Under the pieces are notes generated by a model that was given only the letters and a program-made list of their open reading frames with translations, was not told the origin of the DNA and made no database searches. DNA of 64,000 nucleotides from Niabella sp. (GTDB taxonomy: Bacteria > Bacteroidota > Bacteroidia > Chitinophagales > Chitinophagaceae): positions 124,001 to 188,000 of the forward strand of contig JAGIAT010000008.1 of the NCBI GenBank assembly GCA_017744715.1, written 5' to 3'. A program made the position numbers and the translations under genes. Positions 26,006 to 36,587 of the stretch are shown piece by piece (within the stretch, counting starts at the first letter, position 1; every line of letters begins with the position of its first letter).

Positions 26006-29000
26006 ATGAGAAAAATTCTGATGTTGCAGCTATTGGCGCTATTTGCTGCATTATGTTGTTTCGCTCAACCAAAGGCAATTACCGGGAGGGTTGTCGATCA
26101 GGCGGGAAACCCCATTCCGTTTGCCACGATTACTGAAAAAGGAAATTCGCATGGCGTTTCCGCAGATGAAAATGGAAACTTTAGCATTATTGTACGGGAT
26201 AAAGCTGCAATTGAAATTAGTGCTGCAGGCTTTCAAACGGTGGTTGTAAATGCGCCGGTTTCTCCATTGCAGGTAGTATTGCAACCTGGTAAGAACCAGG
26301 CAATGGACGAGGTGGTTGTGACGGCTCTGGGATTAACGAAGAGCAGGCGTGTACTGGGATATGCCACCCAAACACTTAAGTCAGACGCGTTGGAAGATAA
26401 AGGAGATGGTAGCTTACTGAATGCTTTACAGGGGAAACTGGCAGGGGCAGATATTACCGGCGCTGGTGGAGCTGCGGGGGCTTCAACAAGTATCATTTTA
26501 AGAGGTATTACCTCTTTTACCGGGAACCAGTCGCCGTTAATGGTTGTTGACGGAGTTCCGGTATCAGATGCTACGGATGAAAGTACTGTTGGTCTTTATT
26601 CCAATCAGTCTTCAAACAGGCTTGCGGACCTGAATCTGAATAATATAGAAAAAGTTGATGTGCTGTCGGGGCCGGCGGCTGCTGCCCTGTATGGGTCAAG
26701 GGCTGGTCATGGGGCCATTATGATTACCACTAAAAAGGGCAGCGGAAAGAAAGGCGTAGCCAAGATTGTTCTGAGCAGTTCCTATACGACCCAGAAAGTA
26801 TATGGATTTCCCGAATTACAAAATACGTTTGGGCAGGGGTCCAATGGCCTTTTCAATGCAACATCCGGAAACTCCCTGGGACCAGCCTTTAGCAGTAAAC
26901 CCAATATCGTTAATGGATTGGTTGTAGGAGCTACGCCTCAATATGTAAACGGTGTAACCTATACCACCGGGCAAACCGTTCCATACCAGGCATATCCGGA
27001 TAATATCCTGAGCTATTTCAGAACCGGTTCTATTTTTGATCAGAACCTTTCCATTGGCTCCGGAGATGAAAAGAATCACTATAATATTGCGGTAGGAAAT
27101 TCTAAACAAAGAGGTATTCTTCCCAACTCAGAATTCAATAAGACAAATGTTGGATTTGATTTTGGTTCGCAAATAACGGAGAAGCTAAATGTAAGGGCGG
27201 GCGCTACTTATTTTGCAACGGTACAGCAAGGGCCAACCCAGGGATCCAATGGTACATACAGCGCATATGCGAATGTGTACCGGATGCCAAGAAACATCGA
27301 TTTTGACTATTATAAAACGCATTATGTAACATCTCCCGGGGGGTATAATAACTGGTTTGTTCCCAATGTCTATAATAACGCCATTCAGGATTCATCCAGT
27401 GCTTCAGATAACCCCTATTTTGCTGCAAATAAAAACCCGATCAGAAGTAATCTTTCCCGGGTTATGGGAAATGTGAGCGTTGGCTATGATCTTTTGAGTT
27501 GGTTAAATGTCAGCTACCGGGCGGGCGTTGATGCGTATACTGATCGCAGAACAAGAACTGTTGCAATTGGATCGGCCCAGGTGGTGCGTAGCGCATTTAC
27601 AGGTGCACCCGGAACAACAACAGGCGGTATTATGGAGGATGTGATTTACCGAAATGAGTTTAACGGAGATTTTATGATCAATGCCAAAAAGAATAATCTT
27701 TTTGTGGATGGCTTAAATGCTACTTTGTTATTGGGAGAAGGGGTTAATCAACAAAGGTTTAAACAAGTAAACCAGACCGGGTATGGGCTAACTATCCCCG
27801 GCTTTTATAACATTACCAATGCTACCAATTTAAGTTTAACGAATGAATCGGAAAGCATTAAAAGACTTTGGGGACTTTATGGTCAATTATCGCTGGCGTA
27901 TAATAATTATTTATTCTTGGAATTTACGGGCAGACGCGATCACTCTTCTACATTGCCGGTTTCCAAAAATGCTTATTTCTATCCATCGGTATCGGGTTCA
28001 TTTGTCATAACAGATGCCTTAAAGATGCAATCCCCGGTTTTGTCCTTTGCAAAAGTACGGGCGGCATACGCCAAGGTGGGAAATGATGCGCCGGTGTATT
28101 CGCTGGATAATACCTTCTCTTCAACCTCTGTTGGTAATAACGTAGCCAATTTTAGTTTTCCCTTTGGAACGATTCCCGGCTTCTCTGCTGCTTCAACACT
28201 GGCTAACAGAACATTAAAGCCCGAGTTTACAAGCACTGTGGATCTTGGCGTAAATATCGGCTTATTCAAAAACCGGTTGAATATCGATGCAACTATTTAT
28301 AACTCCAAGAGCACGGATCAGATCGTTACTATTGCATTGCCTGCTACTTCAGGATATTTGGCAAGAATCATTAATATAGGAGAGATGACCAATAAAGGAG
28401 TGGAGTTAACCGTAAATGCTACCGCTGTTCAAACCAGTGATTTTAGCTGGAATATTTCAGGCAACTTCTCAAAAAACAGGAATAAGGTTACCAAACTGGC
28501 TCCGGGAGTTACTTCTTTTGCCTTTGGTGGAATATCCTTTAGTGGATTAATACCAACCATTGCCGTGGGAGAACCCTTTGGAATTATCAGGGGAAGTAAG
28601 TTTGTTACGAATGACAAAGGACAACGACTGGTTGATTCCACTACAGGTTTATATGCAAACTACAAATCCGACCAAACAGTTTTAAATGCGAATAGGGACT
28701 GGATCGCAGGTCTTACCAACACGTTTAAATACAAGGCCTTTGGCTTATCCTTCCTGGTTGATTATAAGCAAGGCGGTCAGTTCGAATCCTTTACTGTAGG
28801 AACCTTAAGAGCTAACGGTTCTTTAAAAGTAACAGAAGACCGTGAGCAGCCATTTGTGCTTCCTGGTGTAATTGATATGGGAAATGGCAACTATCGTCCG
28901 AATAATATCCAGATAAGCGGACAGTCATTTTATAATTCAGCGCTGGGTTCTACAACCGGTGCTTCAACTTCAAATGAATTTGCTGTGTTTGATGCGACTA

Positions 29001-29254
29001 CATTTAGGTTAAGAGAGGTCTCCCTGAGTTATGATCTGGCGGGAGCACTGTTGCATACGCGGGCGTTTAAAAATCTGAAATTTACCTTATACGGCCGTAA
29101 CCTGTTCTTTTATGCGCCCAATTCTCCCATTGATCCGGAGTTGAGCACACAAGGTAGCGGTACAGGAACTTCCGGATCGCTGGTGCGTGGACTGGAGCTG
29201 GGAAGTGCTCCCAATACAAGGAATTATGGAGCCAGTATCAGACTTACCTTTTAA
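26006..29254 (+). CDS. SusC/RagA family TonB-dependent transporter (pair 2)
   Basis: 1082 aa from the ATG at 26006 (a 19-residue longer form from 25949 is unlikely). Signal peptide MRKILMLQLLALFAALCCFA. The N-terminal carboxypeptidase-D-like domain reads AITGRVVDQAGNPIPFATIT, then SADENGNFSI and ISAAGFQTVVV, followed by the TonB-box-like segment DEVVVTALGLTKSRRVLGYA. The plug contains LQGKLAGADITGAGGAAGAS and ALYGSRAGHGAIMITTKKGS; the barrel ends PNTRNYGASIRLTF. This protein and those of pairs 3 and 4 share the PFATI(T/S)EK and SAAGF segments and are clearly paralogs. Its SusD partner starts 20 bp downstream. Confidence 0.95.
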   Translation: MRKILMLQLLALFAALCCFAQPKAITGRVVDQAGNPIPFATITEKGNSHGVSADENGNFSIIVRDKAAIEISAAGFQTVVVNAPVSPLQVVLQPGKNQAMDEVVVTALGLTKSRRVLGYATQTLKSDALEDKGDGSLLNALQGKLAGADITGAGGAAGASTSIILRGITSFTGNQSPLMVVDGVPVSDATDESTVGLYSNQSSNRLADLNLNNIEKVDVLSGPAAAALYGSRAGHGAIMITTKKGSGKKGVAKIVLSSSYTTQKVYGFPELQNTFGQGSNGLFNATSGNSLGPAFSSKPNIVNGLVVGATPQYVNGVTYTTGQTVPYQAYPDNILSYFRTGSIFDQNLSIGSGDEKNHYNIAVGNSKQRGILPNSEFNKTNVGFDFGSQITEKLNVRAGATYFATVQQGPTQGSNGTYSAYANVYRMPRNIDFDYYKTHYVTSPGGYNNWFVPNVYNNAIQDSSSASDNPYFAANKNPIRSNLSRVMGNVSVGYDLLSWLNVSYRAGVDAYTDRRTRTVAIGSAQVVRSAFTGAPGTTTGGIMEDVIYRNEFNGDFMINAKKNNLFVDGLNATLLLGEGVNQQRFKQVNQTGYGLTIPGFYNITNATNLSLTNESESIKRLWGLYGQLSLAYNNYLFLEFTGRRDHSSTLPVSKNAYFYPSVSGSFVITDALKMQSPVLSFAKVRAAYAKVGNDAPVYSLDNTFSSTSVGNNVANFSFPFGTIPGFSAASTLANRTLKPEFTSTVDLGVNIGLFKNRLNIDATIYNSKSTDQIVTIALPATSGYLARIINIGEMTNKGVELTVNATAVQTSDFSWNISGNFSKNRNKVTKLAPGVTSFAFGGISFSGLIPTIAVGEPFGIIRGSKFVTNDKGQRLVDSTTGLYANYKSDQTVLNANRDWIAGLTNTFKYKAFGLSFLVDYKQGGQFESFTVGTLRANGSLKVTEDREQPFVLPGVIDMGNGNYRPNNIQISGQSFYNSALGSTTGASTSNEFAVFDATTFRLREVSLSYDLAGALLHTRAFKNLKFTLYGRNLFFYAPNSPIDPELSTQGSGTGTSGSLVRGLELGSAPNTRNYGASIRLTF

Positions 29255-29274
29255 TTACAAACAAATCGGTTATA

Positions 29275-30762
29275 ATGAAAAGCTATTTTAAATTAATATT
29301 ATTTGTATTTCTTGTATTGATTGGTTCATCGTGCACCAAGGGCTTTCTTGATGTAAACAAAAATCCCAATGCCGCCATCGATGTGCCGCCCAAAACCCTG
29401 CTTTCGTCAGCAACGGTTGGTATGGCCTTTGTTAACAGCAATGAGCTGGGAAAAGTTGCAGCGCTTTTAATGCAGTATAATGCCGGTGTAAGCGGTTTGT
29501 CTTCATCCTATGATCAATGGAATCTTAATAGTATGGACAATCAATGGAGCAATGAATTATATACACCAACGATCAATAGTTTGAGCATCATTATTCAAAA
29601 AACCCAGGGTACTTCACCTTATTATTCAGGCATTGCTAAGCTGGAATTGGCGTATTTAATTTCACTTACAACAGATTTGTGGGGTGATGTGCCGTATTCC
29701 CAGGCAGCTCAGGGGCTTGACGAAAATGGTATCCCAAAATATCCACAACCGGTTTTTGATGCCCAGGCGGATATTTATTTAGGGAATGCTTCAAAGGGAA
29801 TAAAAAGTCTTTTTAACCTGGTTCGTGAGGGAATCAGTGAAGTTGGAGCGCCCTCCAGCGTGTTGGTTCCCAAAAGTGATGATATGGTGTACGGCGGTAC
29901 AATGTCAAAATGGACCCGGTTCGGAAACTCATTATTGCTAAAACTGGCGCTGCAGGTTTCCAATAAAGCACCGGATACAACAAAAGCTGTAATTAATGAT
30001 ATCCTGACCAATAAAAAGCCCATTATTGATGCAATTGATGGTAGCCTGGATTTTAATGTTCCGTTTACTGCTGCCAATCCCAATGCTTATTATCTTCAAG
30101 ACATTGGGGGATCGATTCCCAATACCCAAATGCTCAGCAACCGGTTCCTGGCCTTGGAAAGAAGTTTAAATGATTCATTGCGGTTATCTAAATTTTATAC
30201 AAAACCTGCGGCCACATTTATTGGGTATGATAATGGTTCTCCTTTTGCGGCACCAACGGCCAGCACGAGATCCTTATATGGAATATACACATTGGGAGCT
30301 GCTCGTGATGGATCTGCTCCGATTCGCCTGATGACTGCTTTCCGTAATTACTTTATACTGGCAGAGTTTGCATTAAGATTTGGTGTAGCTACAGATGCAA
30401 ATACGTATTATCAAAACGGTATAAAAGCGGCAATGACCTCTGCAGGGTTAAGTACTGCAGATATTACAGCGTATTTCACGGCAAACCCAACTATAGTTTC
30501 TTTAAATATCACTGATCCGCAAAGTAAACAACTGGAGCAAATCATTACCCAAAAATATATCGCTTCTGTGGGCAATGCTATCGAAAGTTATAATGACTAC
30601 AGACGCATTGGGCTCCCGGTATTGACGCCACCTGTAAATACAGCGGGCGACGATCCCAACACATTCCCCCAACGGTATCCGTACACCATTAGTGAAGGAA
30701 CGTCAAATCCTAATCAACCTAATCCCAGGCCAAAAACCAACGTTAAAGTTTGGTGGCAGTAA
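29275..30762 (+). CDS. SusD-like surface lipoprotein (SusD-like_2 type, pair 2)
   Basis: 495 aa with lipoprotein signal MKSYFKLILFVFLVLIGSSC (Cys20) and the typical C-T-K-G-F-L-D-V-N-K-N-P-N start. Core motifs: ISLTTDLWGDVPYSQAAQGL, YGGTMSKWTRFGNSLLLKLA, and a C-terminal IITQKYIASVGNAIESYNDY, ending RPKTNVKVWWQ; these fit the SusD/RagB-like starch-binding lipoproteins called SusD-like_2. It forms the lid of the preceding SusC. The 3' end is followed 20 bp on by a small lipoprotein gene that may be the third member of the operon. Confidence 0.93.
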   Translation: MKSYFKLILFVFLVLIGSSCTKGFLDVNKNPNAAIDVPPKTLLSSATVGMAFVNSNELGKVAALLMQYNAGVSGLSSSYDQWNLNSMDNQWSNELYTPTINSLSIIIQKTQGTSPYYSGIAKLELAYLISLTTDLWGDVPYSQAAQGLDENGIPKYPQPVFDAQADIYLGNASKGIKSLFNLVREGISEVGAPSSVLVPKSDDMVYGGTMSKWTRFGNSLLLKLALQVSNKAPDTTKAVINDILTNKKPIIDAIDGSLDFNVPFTAANPNAYYLQDIGGSIPNTQMLSNRFLALERSLNDSLRLSKFYTKPAATFIGYDNGSPFAAPTASTRSLYGIYTLGAARDGSAPIRLMTAFRNYFILAEFALRFGVATDANTYYQNGIKAAMTSAGLSTADITAYFTANPTIVSLNITDPQSKQLEQIITQKYIASVGNAIESYNDYRRIGLPVLTPPVNTAGDDPNTFPQRYPYTISEGTSNPNQPNPRPKTNVKVWWQ

Positions 30763-30781
30763 CAAAATAAAATCAATTAAA

Positions 30782-31348
30782 ATGCAATTAAATATCGTTC
30801 GAAATATGCATAAGTTACTTCTTATATTATTTGCGGTTTTTGCCTTTTCTTTTCAGGGCTGTAAAAAAGGTGATCTGGACTTTAATAATTCAGACGCAGC
30901 ACATCCCAAGATCCCTGTTACCGTGTCAGATGTATACATGTATTATAATGGGGTGCCGTCTGTATCCACATCTGTTGCCGCAGGAGGCAACATAACCATC
31001 CAGTTAAATATTCCGTCTTCAAGTGGAAGAACGATAAAGGAAATAACCCGCGTGGCTTTTGCAAACACTACGTCAAATTATGCAATCATTCAAAATCCCA
31101 ACCCGGCGTATTCATCTCCTGCCCCCCCTCTTACAGGGCCGTATTCAGCTACTTCAGTAGCTGGAAGCGGAACATCGGTGACCTTTACAACGTCGCTTGC
31201 TGATTATGCAACCCGCACAAAGTCGACTTTGGTGACTGCCGGAGGTACTGCAACAAGCTTTTTAGGACGGTATCTTTATTTCCTGGTTACACTGGATGAT
31301 GGAAGCACGCTGATCCCGGTGCCTGTTCGGGTTTATGTTGATAATTAA
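30782..31348 (+). CDS. Small accessory surface lipoprotein of SusCD pair 2, family unknown
   Basis: 188 aa from the ATG at 30782; a possible ATG at 30806 (MHKLLLILF) gives the same signal. Lipobox FSFQGC followed by KKGDLDFNNSD. The mature part is predicted beta-rich with Ser/Thr/Gly linkers (VYMYYNGVPSVSTSVAAGGN, TIQLNIPSSSGRTIKEITRV, FLVTLDDGSTLIPVPVRVYV), resembling an immunoglobulin-like or adhesin-like binding module. I do not recognise the family. Its place directly after susD and before a terminator suggests a surface glycan- or ligand-binding helper of the SusCD complex (inference). Confidence 0.75.
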   Translation: MQLNIVRNMHKLLLILFAVFAFSFQGCKKGDLDFNNSDAAHPKIPVTVSDVYMYYNGVPSVSTSVAAGGNITIQLNIPSSSGRTIKEITRVAFANTTSNYAIIQNPNPAYSSPAPPLTGPYSATSVAGSGTSVTFTTSLADYATRTKSTLVTAGGTATSFLGRYLYFLVTLDDGSTLIPVPVRVYVDN

Positions 31349-32002
31349 CAGCAGTGGCCCCTACGAAAGGGATTGAAGAGCGGGGACATCCATTTTTCTG
31401 GGTAAATTGCAGATGCAATATTGTTTTAGCTAGAAAAGAACTACCGGAAAAATTATTATATCCTTGTTTATAAGGAGAGACTAAATCAGTCTCTCCTTTT
31501 TGTTTTCCTTATCATCGGTATCAAAGTTGAATGGTTTCGTTCATCAAAGCTTCCCATTTGATAGTGGGGGTATAGTCCGTTTTACGGAAATTTTCAAAAA
31601 AAAACTGTTAAAGGACGGAGCGCAGTATAACTAGCTATAAAAGACCAAGAATGGCAACCTGTTTGGTGTTACACACCATTGTAACCATCAAAATTTACGA
31701 TCAAGTCTTTGGAATAGGAGGGCATTTGTTGATTTTTTTGTAAAAAACCACTTGACGCAGATCAAATTTTTTAATTTTTTCGAAGAAACACCCTCTTCCC
31801 CCAATTTATTGTAAATCAATTTGGAATGTTAGCTATGCAACTATTTCAGACCTTAATTAACGGTTGTTAGTGTTGGGTGAAGGTTAAAAAAACATCAACA
31901 ATTTGTTAAAACGATGTACTTTGCATGGCTGTCTTGACTGACTTTATTGGTTATGAATTGACTTTATGATTGACTATTTTTTCTTTTAACAAAAAAAAAT
32001 TC
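31349..32002 (+). promoter_or_regulatory. Gap between pairs 2 and 3: terminator, then AT-rich leader
   Basis: After the terminator at 31472-31503 no gene is visible. The right half is AT-rich. 31862-31870 (GGTTGTTAG) matches a word before SusC pair 2. A TACTTTG followed by C at 31917-31923 resembles a -7 box with a TTTG 11 bp upstream, shorter than the usual 19-21. A TGGTGT-TAC-ACACCA inverted repeat lies at 31664-31678. The end, TTAACAAAAAAAAATTCATG, is the leader shared with pairs 2 and 4. Confidence 0.4.
31472..31503 (+). terminator. Terminator of SusCD pair 2 operon
   Basis: A perfect 11-bp stem AAGGAGAGACT at 31472-31482 with its complement at 31488-31498 and a five-base loop, followed by TTTTTGTTTT. 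Confidence 0.9.
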
Positions 32003-35000
32003 ATGAGAAAACTTGTATTGCTACTGGCACTCGTGACCTGTTCCATGTTGGTTTTTGCGCAGACAAGGACCATAACAGGTACCGTTAAAGATGAATCAGG
32101 GAATCCAATTCCCTTTGCGACCATTACGGAGAAAGGCGCAAAAAATGCCGTTTCAGCGGATGCTGACGGAAATTTTACCCTGCATGCTAAAGAGGGTGCT
32201 ACCCTTACGATTTCTGCAGCAGGATTTAACTCCGTTGATAAGAGCACAATGGAAAACCTGAAGGAGATCGTGCTGAACAAAGAAGGCAAGGAGACGATCG
32301 AAGAGGTGGTCGTTACCGCTGTTGGTGTAAAACGGGCCGAGCGTTCGCTGGGTTACGCCTCCACACAGGTTAATGCCGAAGAGTTGACTGCCAACGGTAA
32401 CCGAAGCGCTTTGAATGCCTTGCAGGGAAAAGTTCCCGGAGTTGAAATTACCTCTGCTTCCGGTGCGCCGGGTGCATCCACCCGCATTATTATGCGTGGT
32501 TTTAGTTCTTTAGGTGGTTCAAATCAGCCACTGTATGTGGTGGATGGGGTTCCGGTTAGCAATGGTCAGGTAGGTGAAACAGACCTGAATGGTGGACTGG
32601 ATTTTGGTAACCGTGGAAACGATATCAATCCGAATGACATTGAATCGATCAATATCTTGCAGGGTGGTTCTGCAACAGCGCTGTATGGTTCCCGGGCTGC
32701 ATCTGGCGTGGTGTTGATAACGACAAAGAACGGTTCAAAGTCCAATGGTAAGGCTAGTGTGGATATCGCTTCTGCAACAACGTTTGAAACACCGCTCCGG
32801 TTGCCCTTTATGCAAAATGAATTTGGACAGGGATGGTATAATCGCACTACTGCGGAAGGCGGTGATCTGGCTGAAAATGGTAGCTGGGGGCCTCGTTTTG
32901 ATGGTGTAAATCGGCCCTGGGGTTTTGTGGTAGATAATCAGCAGTTGGTAAAGCCGTATTCTGCACTAAAAACCAATGTAAGGGATTTTTTTGAAGTGGG
33001 TAAAACGTTAAATAATTCCATTTCAGTTAAGAATGGAGACGAAAATAAAAGTTACTATGTTTCTTACGGAAATATCCTGGCCGATGGTATAATGCCTACG
33101 GATGCAGATTCTTATAAAAGACATAACGTTGCATTGAGAGGTAATACCAAATTTTTGAAAATTTTTAATGTAAGTGCTTCATTAAACTATATTAATAAAT
33201 CTTCAAAATATGTTTTGACCGGACAGGATCAGTCTGTACTTGATGGCTTGTGGCAGGCTCCAAGGGATATCAGCTTTGTGGACCAGGAGGACTATCATAA
33301 TAAATTTTATAATGTTGATAACTATTATACATTATATGCACAGAACCCTTATTATGTGCTGAAGGAACACGGGAACCGGTTCGAGGAAAACCGGATATTC
33401 GGAAATCTGTCGGTTGACGCAAAAGTAACCCCCTGGTTAACCGCTACCTTTAAAGCCGGTAACGATGCTTCTAACAGCACTGCGAAGAGCTGGCGGGCGA
33501 TCACACAATCGGCCAGAACGGACAGCAATAAGGAATTAGGACGTGTAACGGAATCAGCGTATTCTTCTTCAGAATTCAATACGGATTTTTTCCTGAATAT
33601 TAAACCCCAGATCAGCCAGGAGTTTACACTGGATGCGATCGTAGGGCATAACTTTAACCAGCGAGACGGCCGTGCGCAAACTTCAGAAGTAAAAGGGCTG
33701 GATATCCCTGGATACTACAATTTGGCGAACAGTTCTTCCACTCCTTCGGTTACTGCCACACTGTCAAAACGCAGATTGGTTGGCGTATATGCCAGCGCTA
33801 ACCTTGGATTTAAAAATATGCTGTTCCTGAATCTTACCGGTAGAAATGACTGGTCTTCCACACTCCCTCCCTCAAATAGGTCATTCTTTTATCCGGGAGC
33901 GAGCCTGAGCTTTGTGTTCTCTGAACTGCTCACCAATAAAGACGTGTTGTCATTTGGTAAGATCAGAATGGGTGCTGCAAGAACCGGTAAGGATGCAGAT
34001 CCCTACCAGATCTATTCGGTGTTAAATCAAGCCTCCTTTACAGATGGATACCGTACTTTCGAATTCCCCCTTGCCGGAAGCATCAATGGCTTTAGTGTAT
34101 CTAATTTAATAGGAAATCAGGCTTTAAAACCGGAGATCTCAACCGACTATGAAATCGGTACCGATCTGAAATTTTTCAGAAACAGAATCGGGTTAAATTT
34201 TACTGCCTATAACAAGATCATCACCAATCTTATCTGGACCTCCACTATACCTTCAAGTACCGGGTTTACAGCCCAAACACAGAACCTTGGTAAAATAACT
34301 AACAAGGGAGTGGAGATTGCCCTAAGTCTTGTTCCGGTACAAAACCAGGATTGGAACTGGGAAGTATTCTCTAATTACTCGCGTAATCGGAACCTCCTTG
34401 TGGAACTGGTAGAAGGGTTGGATCAAATCTCTTTGGGTGGTACCGGATCGATTGGCTTTGTTGCCCGTCCTGGAAATCCGCTCGGTTTGTTTGAAGGGAC
34501 TGTAGTGGAAACAGACCCTCAGGGAAGGACGCTTGTAGATGCCAAAGGCTTACCAATTATGAAGGCGGAGAAACAGGCTTTGGGTACTTCTCAAAATGAT
34601 TTCAGAATTGGTGGAGGAACTTCATTGAGTTATAAAAACTGGAGCATGAGACTGGTAGCTGATTACCGGAAAGGGGGTGTGATGTACTCCCGTACAGCCG
34701 AGATGATGTATTTTACCGGGAATGCGATCCAGACCACATTTAACGACCGGCAGCCCTTTATTATTCCCAATTCGGTACAAAAAATAGGTGATGAATATGT
34801 GGAGAATACAACACCCATTGCCGGCTTCGATCATAACTTCAATTCGTATTTCAATCAGGATTACAATGCGGGTGTGGGGTCTGCCTATGTGTTAATGTCA
34901 AAAACGTTCTTCAAATTAAGGGAATTCAGCTTGTATTATTCATTCCCCAAAGAGTGGATCTCCAAATCTTTTATCCGGTCTGTTGATCTGGGTCTTATCG

Positions 35001-35152
35001 GTACGAATTTGTTGCTGTGGACACCAAAATCGAATCCGTTCACCGATCCCGAGCAAACAACATTTGGTACGGATATGGCGGCCGATTACGGAGATTTTGG
35101 TGCAACTCCCACTACCCGGAGTATCGGTTTTAACTTAAAACTCGGTTTTTAG
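32003..35152 (+). CDS. SusC/RagA family TonB-dependent transporter (pair 3)
   Basis: 1049 aa from the ATG at 32003. Signal peptide MRKLVLLLALVTCSMLVFAQ. The CarboxypepD-like domain reads TITGTVKDESGNPIPFATIT, then NAVSADADGNFTL and LTISAAGFNSV; the TonB-box-like signature is EEVVVTAVGVKRAERSLGYA. Plug: LQGKVPGVEITSASGAPGAS and ALYGSRAASGVVLITTKNGS. The barrel ends TTRSIGFNLKLGF. It is a close paralog of pairs 2 and 4 at the N-terminus, while the barrel extracellular loops differ more, suggesting altered substrate. Its SusD starts 29 bp downstream. Confidence 0.95.
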   Translation: MRKLVLLLALVTCSMLVFAQTRTITGTVKDESGNPIPFATITEKGAKNAVSADADGNFTLHAKEGATLTISAAGFNSVDKSTMENLKEIVLNKEGKETIEEVVVTAVGVKRAERSLGYASTQVNAEELTANGNRSALNALQGKVPGVEITSASGAPGASTRIIMRGFSSLGGSNQPLYVVDGVPVSNGQVGETDLNGGLDFGNRGNDINPNDIESINILQGGSATALYGSRAASGVVLITTKNGSKSNGKASVDIASATTFETPLRLPFMQNEFGQGWYNRTTAEGGDLAENGSWGPRFDGVNRPWGFVVDNQQLVKPYSALKTNVRDFFEVGKTLNNSISVKNGDENKSYYVSYGNILADGIMPTDADSYKRHNVALRGNTKFLKIFNVSASLNYINKSSKYVLTGQDQSVLDGLWQAPRDISFVDQEDYHNKFYNVDNYYTLYAQNPYYVLKEHGNRFEENRIFGNLSVDAKVTPWLTATFKAGNDASNSTAKSWRAITQSARTDSNKELGRVTESAYSSSEFNTDFFLNIKPQISQEFTLDAIVGHNFNQRDGRAQTSEVKGLDIPGYYNLANSSSTPSVTATLSKRRLVGVYASANLGFKNMLFLNLTGRNDWSSTLPPSNRSFFYPGASLSFVFSELLTNKDVLSFGKIRMGAARTGKDADPYQIYSVLNQASFTDGYRTFEFPLAGSINGFSVSNLIGNQALKPEISTDYEIGTDLKFFRNRIGLNFTAYNKIITNLIWTSTIPSSTGFTAQTQNLGKITNKGVEIALSLVPVQNQDWNWEVFSNYSRNRNLLVELVEGLDQISLGGTGSIGFVARPGNPLGLFEGTVVETDPQGRTLVDAKGLPIMKAEKQALGTSQNDFRIGGGTSLSYKNWSMRLVADYRKGGVMYSRTAEMMYFTGNAIQTTFNDRQPFIIPNSVQKIGDEYVENTTPIAGFDHNFNSYFNQDYNAGVGSAYVLMSKTFFKLREFSLYYSFPKEWISKSFIRSVDLGLIGTNLLLWTPKSNPFTDPEQTTFGTDMAADYGDFGATPTTRSIGFNLKLGF

Positions 35153-35181
35153 AACATTATTAAACACTAAAAAGGAAAATA

Positions 35182-36573
35182 ATGAATATTAAGAATTATA
35201 TACTAATCTTTATAATCGCCGGAGTGCTTGGAAGCGGTTGTAAGAAGGGTTTTTTTGATATTAATGTAAGTCCCAATAACCCACAGGAAGCCACACCGGC
35301 CTTGGTGCTGCCAAGTGCAATAGCTGGCTCTGCATTTGTTTTTGGAGGGTATTACCAGGCGGTAGGAGGGTATTGGACACAGCAATATACACAGGCGCCA
35401 GGTGCCTCGCAATGGGCTAGCTGGGAATCTTATAATCTGACTGAAGACGATTTTGATCGGCAGTTCATCAGCTTGTACGCAGGTGCGCTTTATGATTATA
35501 AATACGTAAAAGACAAAGCAAGTGCCACAGCAAACTGGAAGTTTTATGCAATTGCCGGCCTGATGCAGGCATATACTTTTCAGGTGCTGGCCGATGTGTA
35601 TGATAAGATCCCTTTTTCGGATGCGCTTAATGGTGAAGGCAACCTGCAACCCAAATATGACGACGGGCCGGCTGTTTATGAAGGGATATTGGCTTTGATC
35701 GATGACGCGTTATCTAAAGATTTTGCGGCATCAACAGTTAAGGATCCTGGAGCCACAGATGTAATTTTTGGAGGGAATATGACTAAATGGCGGCAGTTTG
35801 CCAACACTCTGAAACTAAAGATATATCTCCGTTATGTAAATACGGATCCCAATAAATACAGTAGCCAGATCAAGGCATTGCTGCAAGAGGACAACTTTCT
35901 AGAGGAGGATGCTGCGTTCACATCTTTTAAGGAGCAGGAAAGCGGTGCCAATCCGTTTTATAACACATTTGTGAGTCGTTTAGCAGGTAATGTGATCGCA
36001 AATACAACCTTGATGAGCTGGCTGACCGAGCATGATGATGCCAGAAGGGGAGGCATATATAAACCTTCCGAAACCGGCAACACTTGGGCTTCTTTAAATA
36101 CAGGAGACTTTCAGACAACTCCTGGTGCTACCATTAAAAATTATGCAACGCCTGATATTAATAATACGTATCCTGTATATTTCTTTACTGAGGAAGAAGT
36201 ATTATTCCTGGTTGCCGAAGCGGAGGCTCGCTATGGTACCGCTGCTAAGGCAAAAACAGCCTTTGATGCTGGTGTGAAAGCTTCATTTAAAAGTTTTGAC
36301 CTGGAAGGTGAAGCAATTACATATCCCTACAATGGCATACAGTCCATCATTGAGCAAAAATGGGTGGCATCTGCCAATAAAAGATCGCTGGAAGCATTTT
36401 TTGATTACAACAGAACCGGTTACCCGGCAAATACCTTCACGAGGTCCAAAACATCTGTCTTGAACGGTGATGACCGGCCTAAAAGGTTCTTTTTCGCGTC
36501 AAGTGAACGAAAATCTAATAAGAATACCCCCCCAAGGGTTAACCTGACTGTGCCTGTATGGTGGGCTAAATAA
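35182..36573 (+). CDS. SusD-like surface lipoprotein (SusD-like_2 type, pair 3)
   Basis: 463 aa, lipoprotein signal MNIKNYILIFIIAGVLGSGC (Cys20), then KKGFFDINVSPNNPQEATPA. The core motif MQAYTFQVLADVYDKIPFSD and VIFGGNMTKWRQFANTLKLK match the pair 2 and 4 SusD proteins, as does the C-terminal VASANKRSLEAFFDYNRTGY and the ending PRVNLTVPVWWAK. Lid of the preceding SusC. It is 14 bp before another lipoprotein gene in the same operon. Confidence 0.93.
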   Translation: MNIKNYILIFIIAGVLGSGCKKGFFDINVSPNNPQEATPALVLPSAIAGSAFVFGGYYQAVGGYWTQQYTQAPGASQWASWESYNLTEDDFDRQFISLYAGALYDYKYVKDKASATANWKFYAIAGLMQAYTFQVLADVYDKIPFSDALNGEGNLQPKYDDGPAVYEGILALIDDALSKDFAASTVKDPGATDVIFGGNMTKWRQFANTLKLKIYLRYVNTDPNKYSSQIKALLQEDNFLEEDAAFTSFKEQESGANPFYNTFVSRLAGNVIANTTLMSWLTEHDDARRGGIYKPSETGNTWASLNTGDFQTTPGATIKNYATPDINNTYPVYFFTEEEVLFLVAEAEARYGTAAKAKTAFDAGVKASFKSFDLEGEAITYPYNGIQSIIEQKWVASANKRSLEAFFDYNRTGYPANTFTRSKTSVLNGDDRPKRFFFASSERKSNKNTPPRVNLTVPVWWAK

Positions 36574-36587
36574 TAAAAAATAAAGAC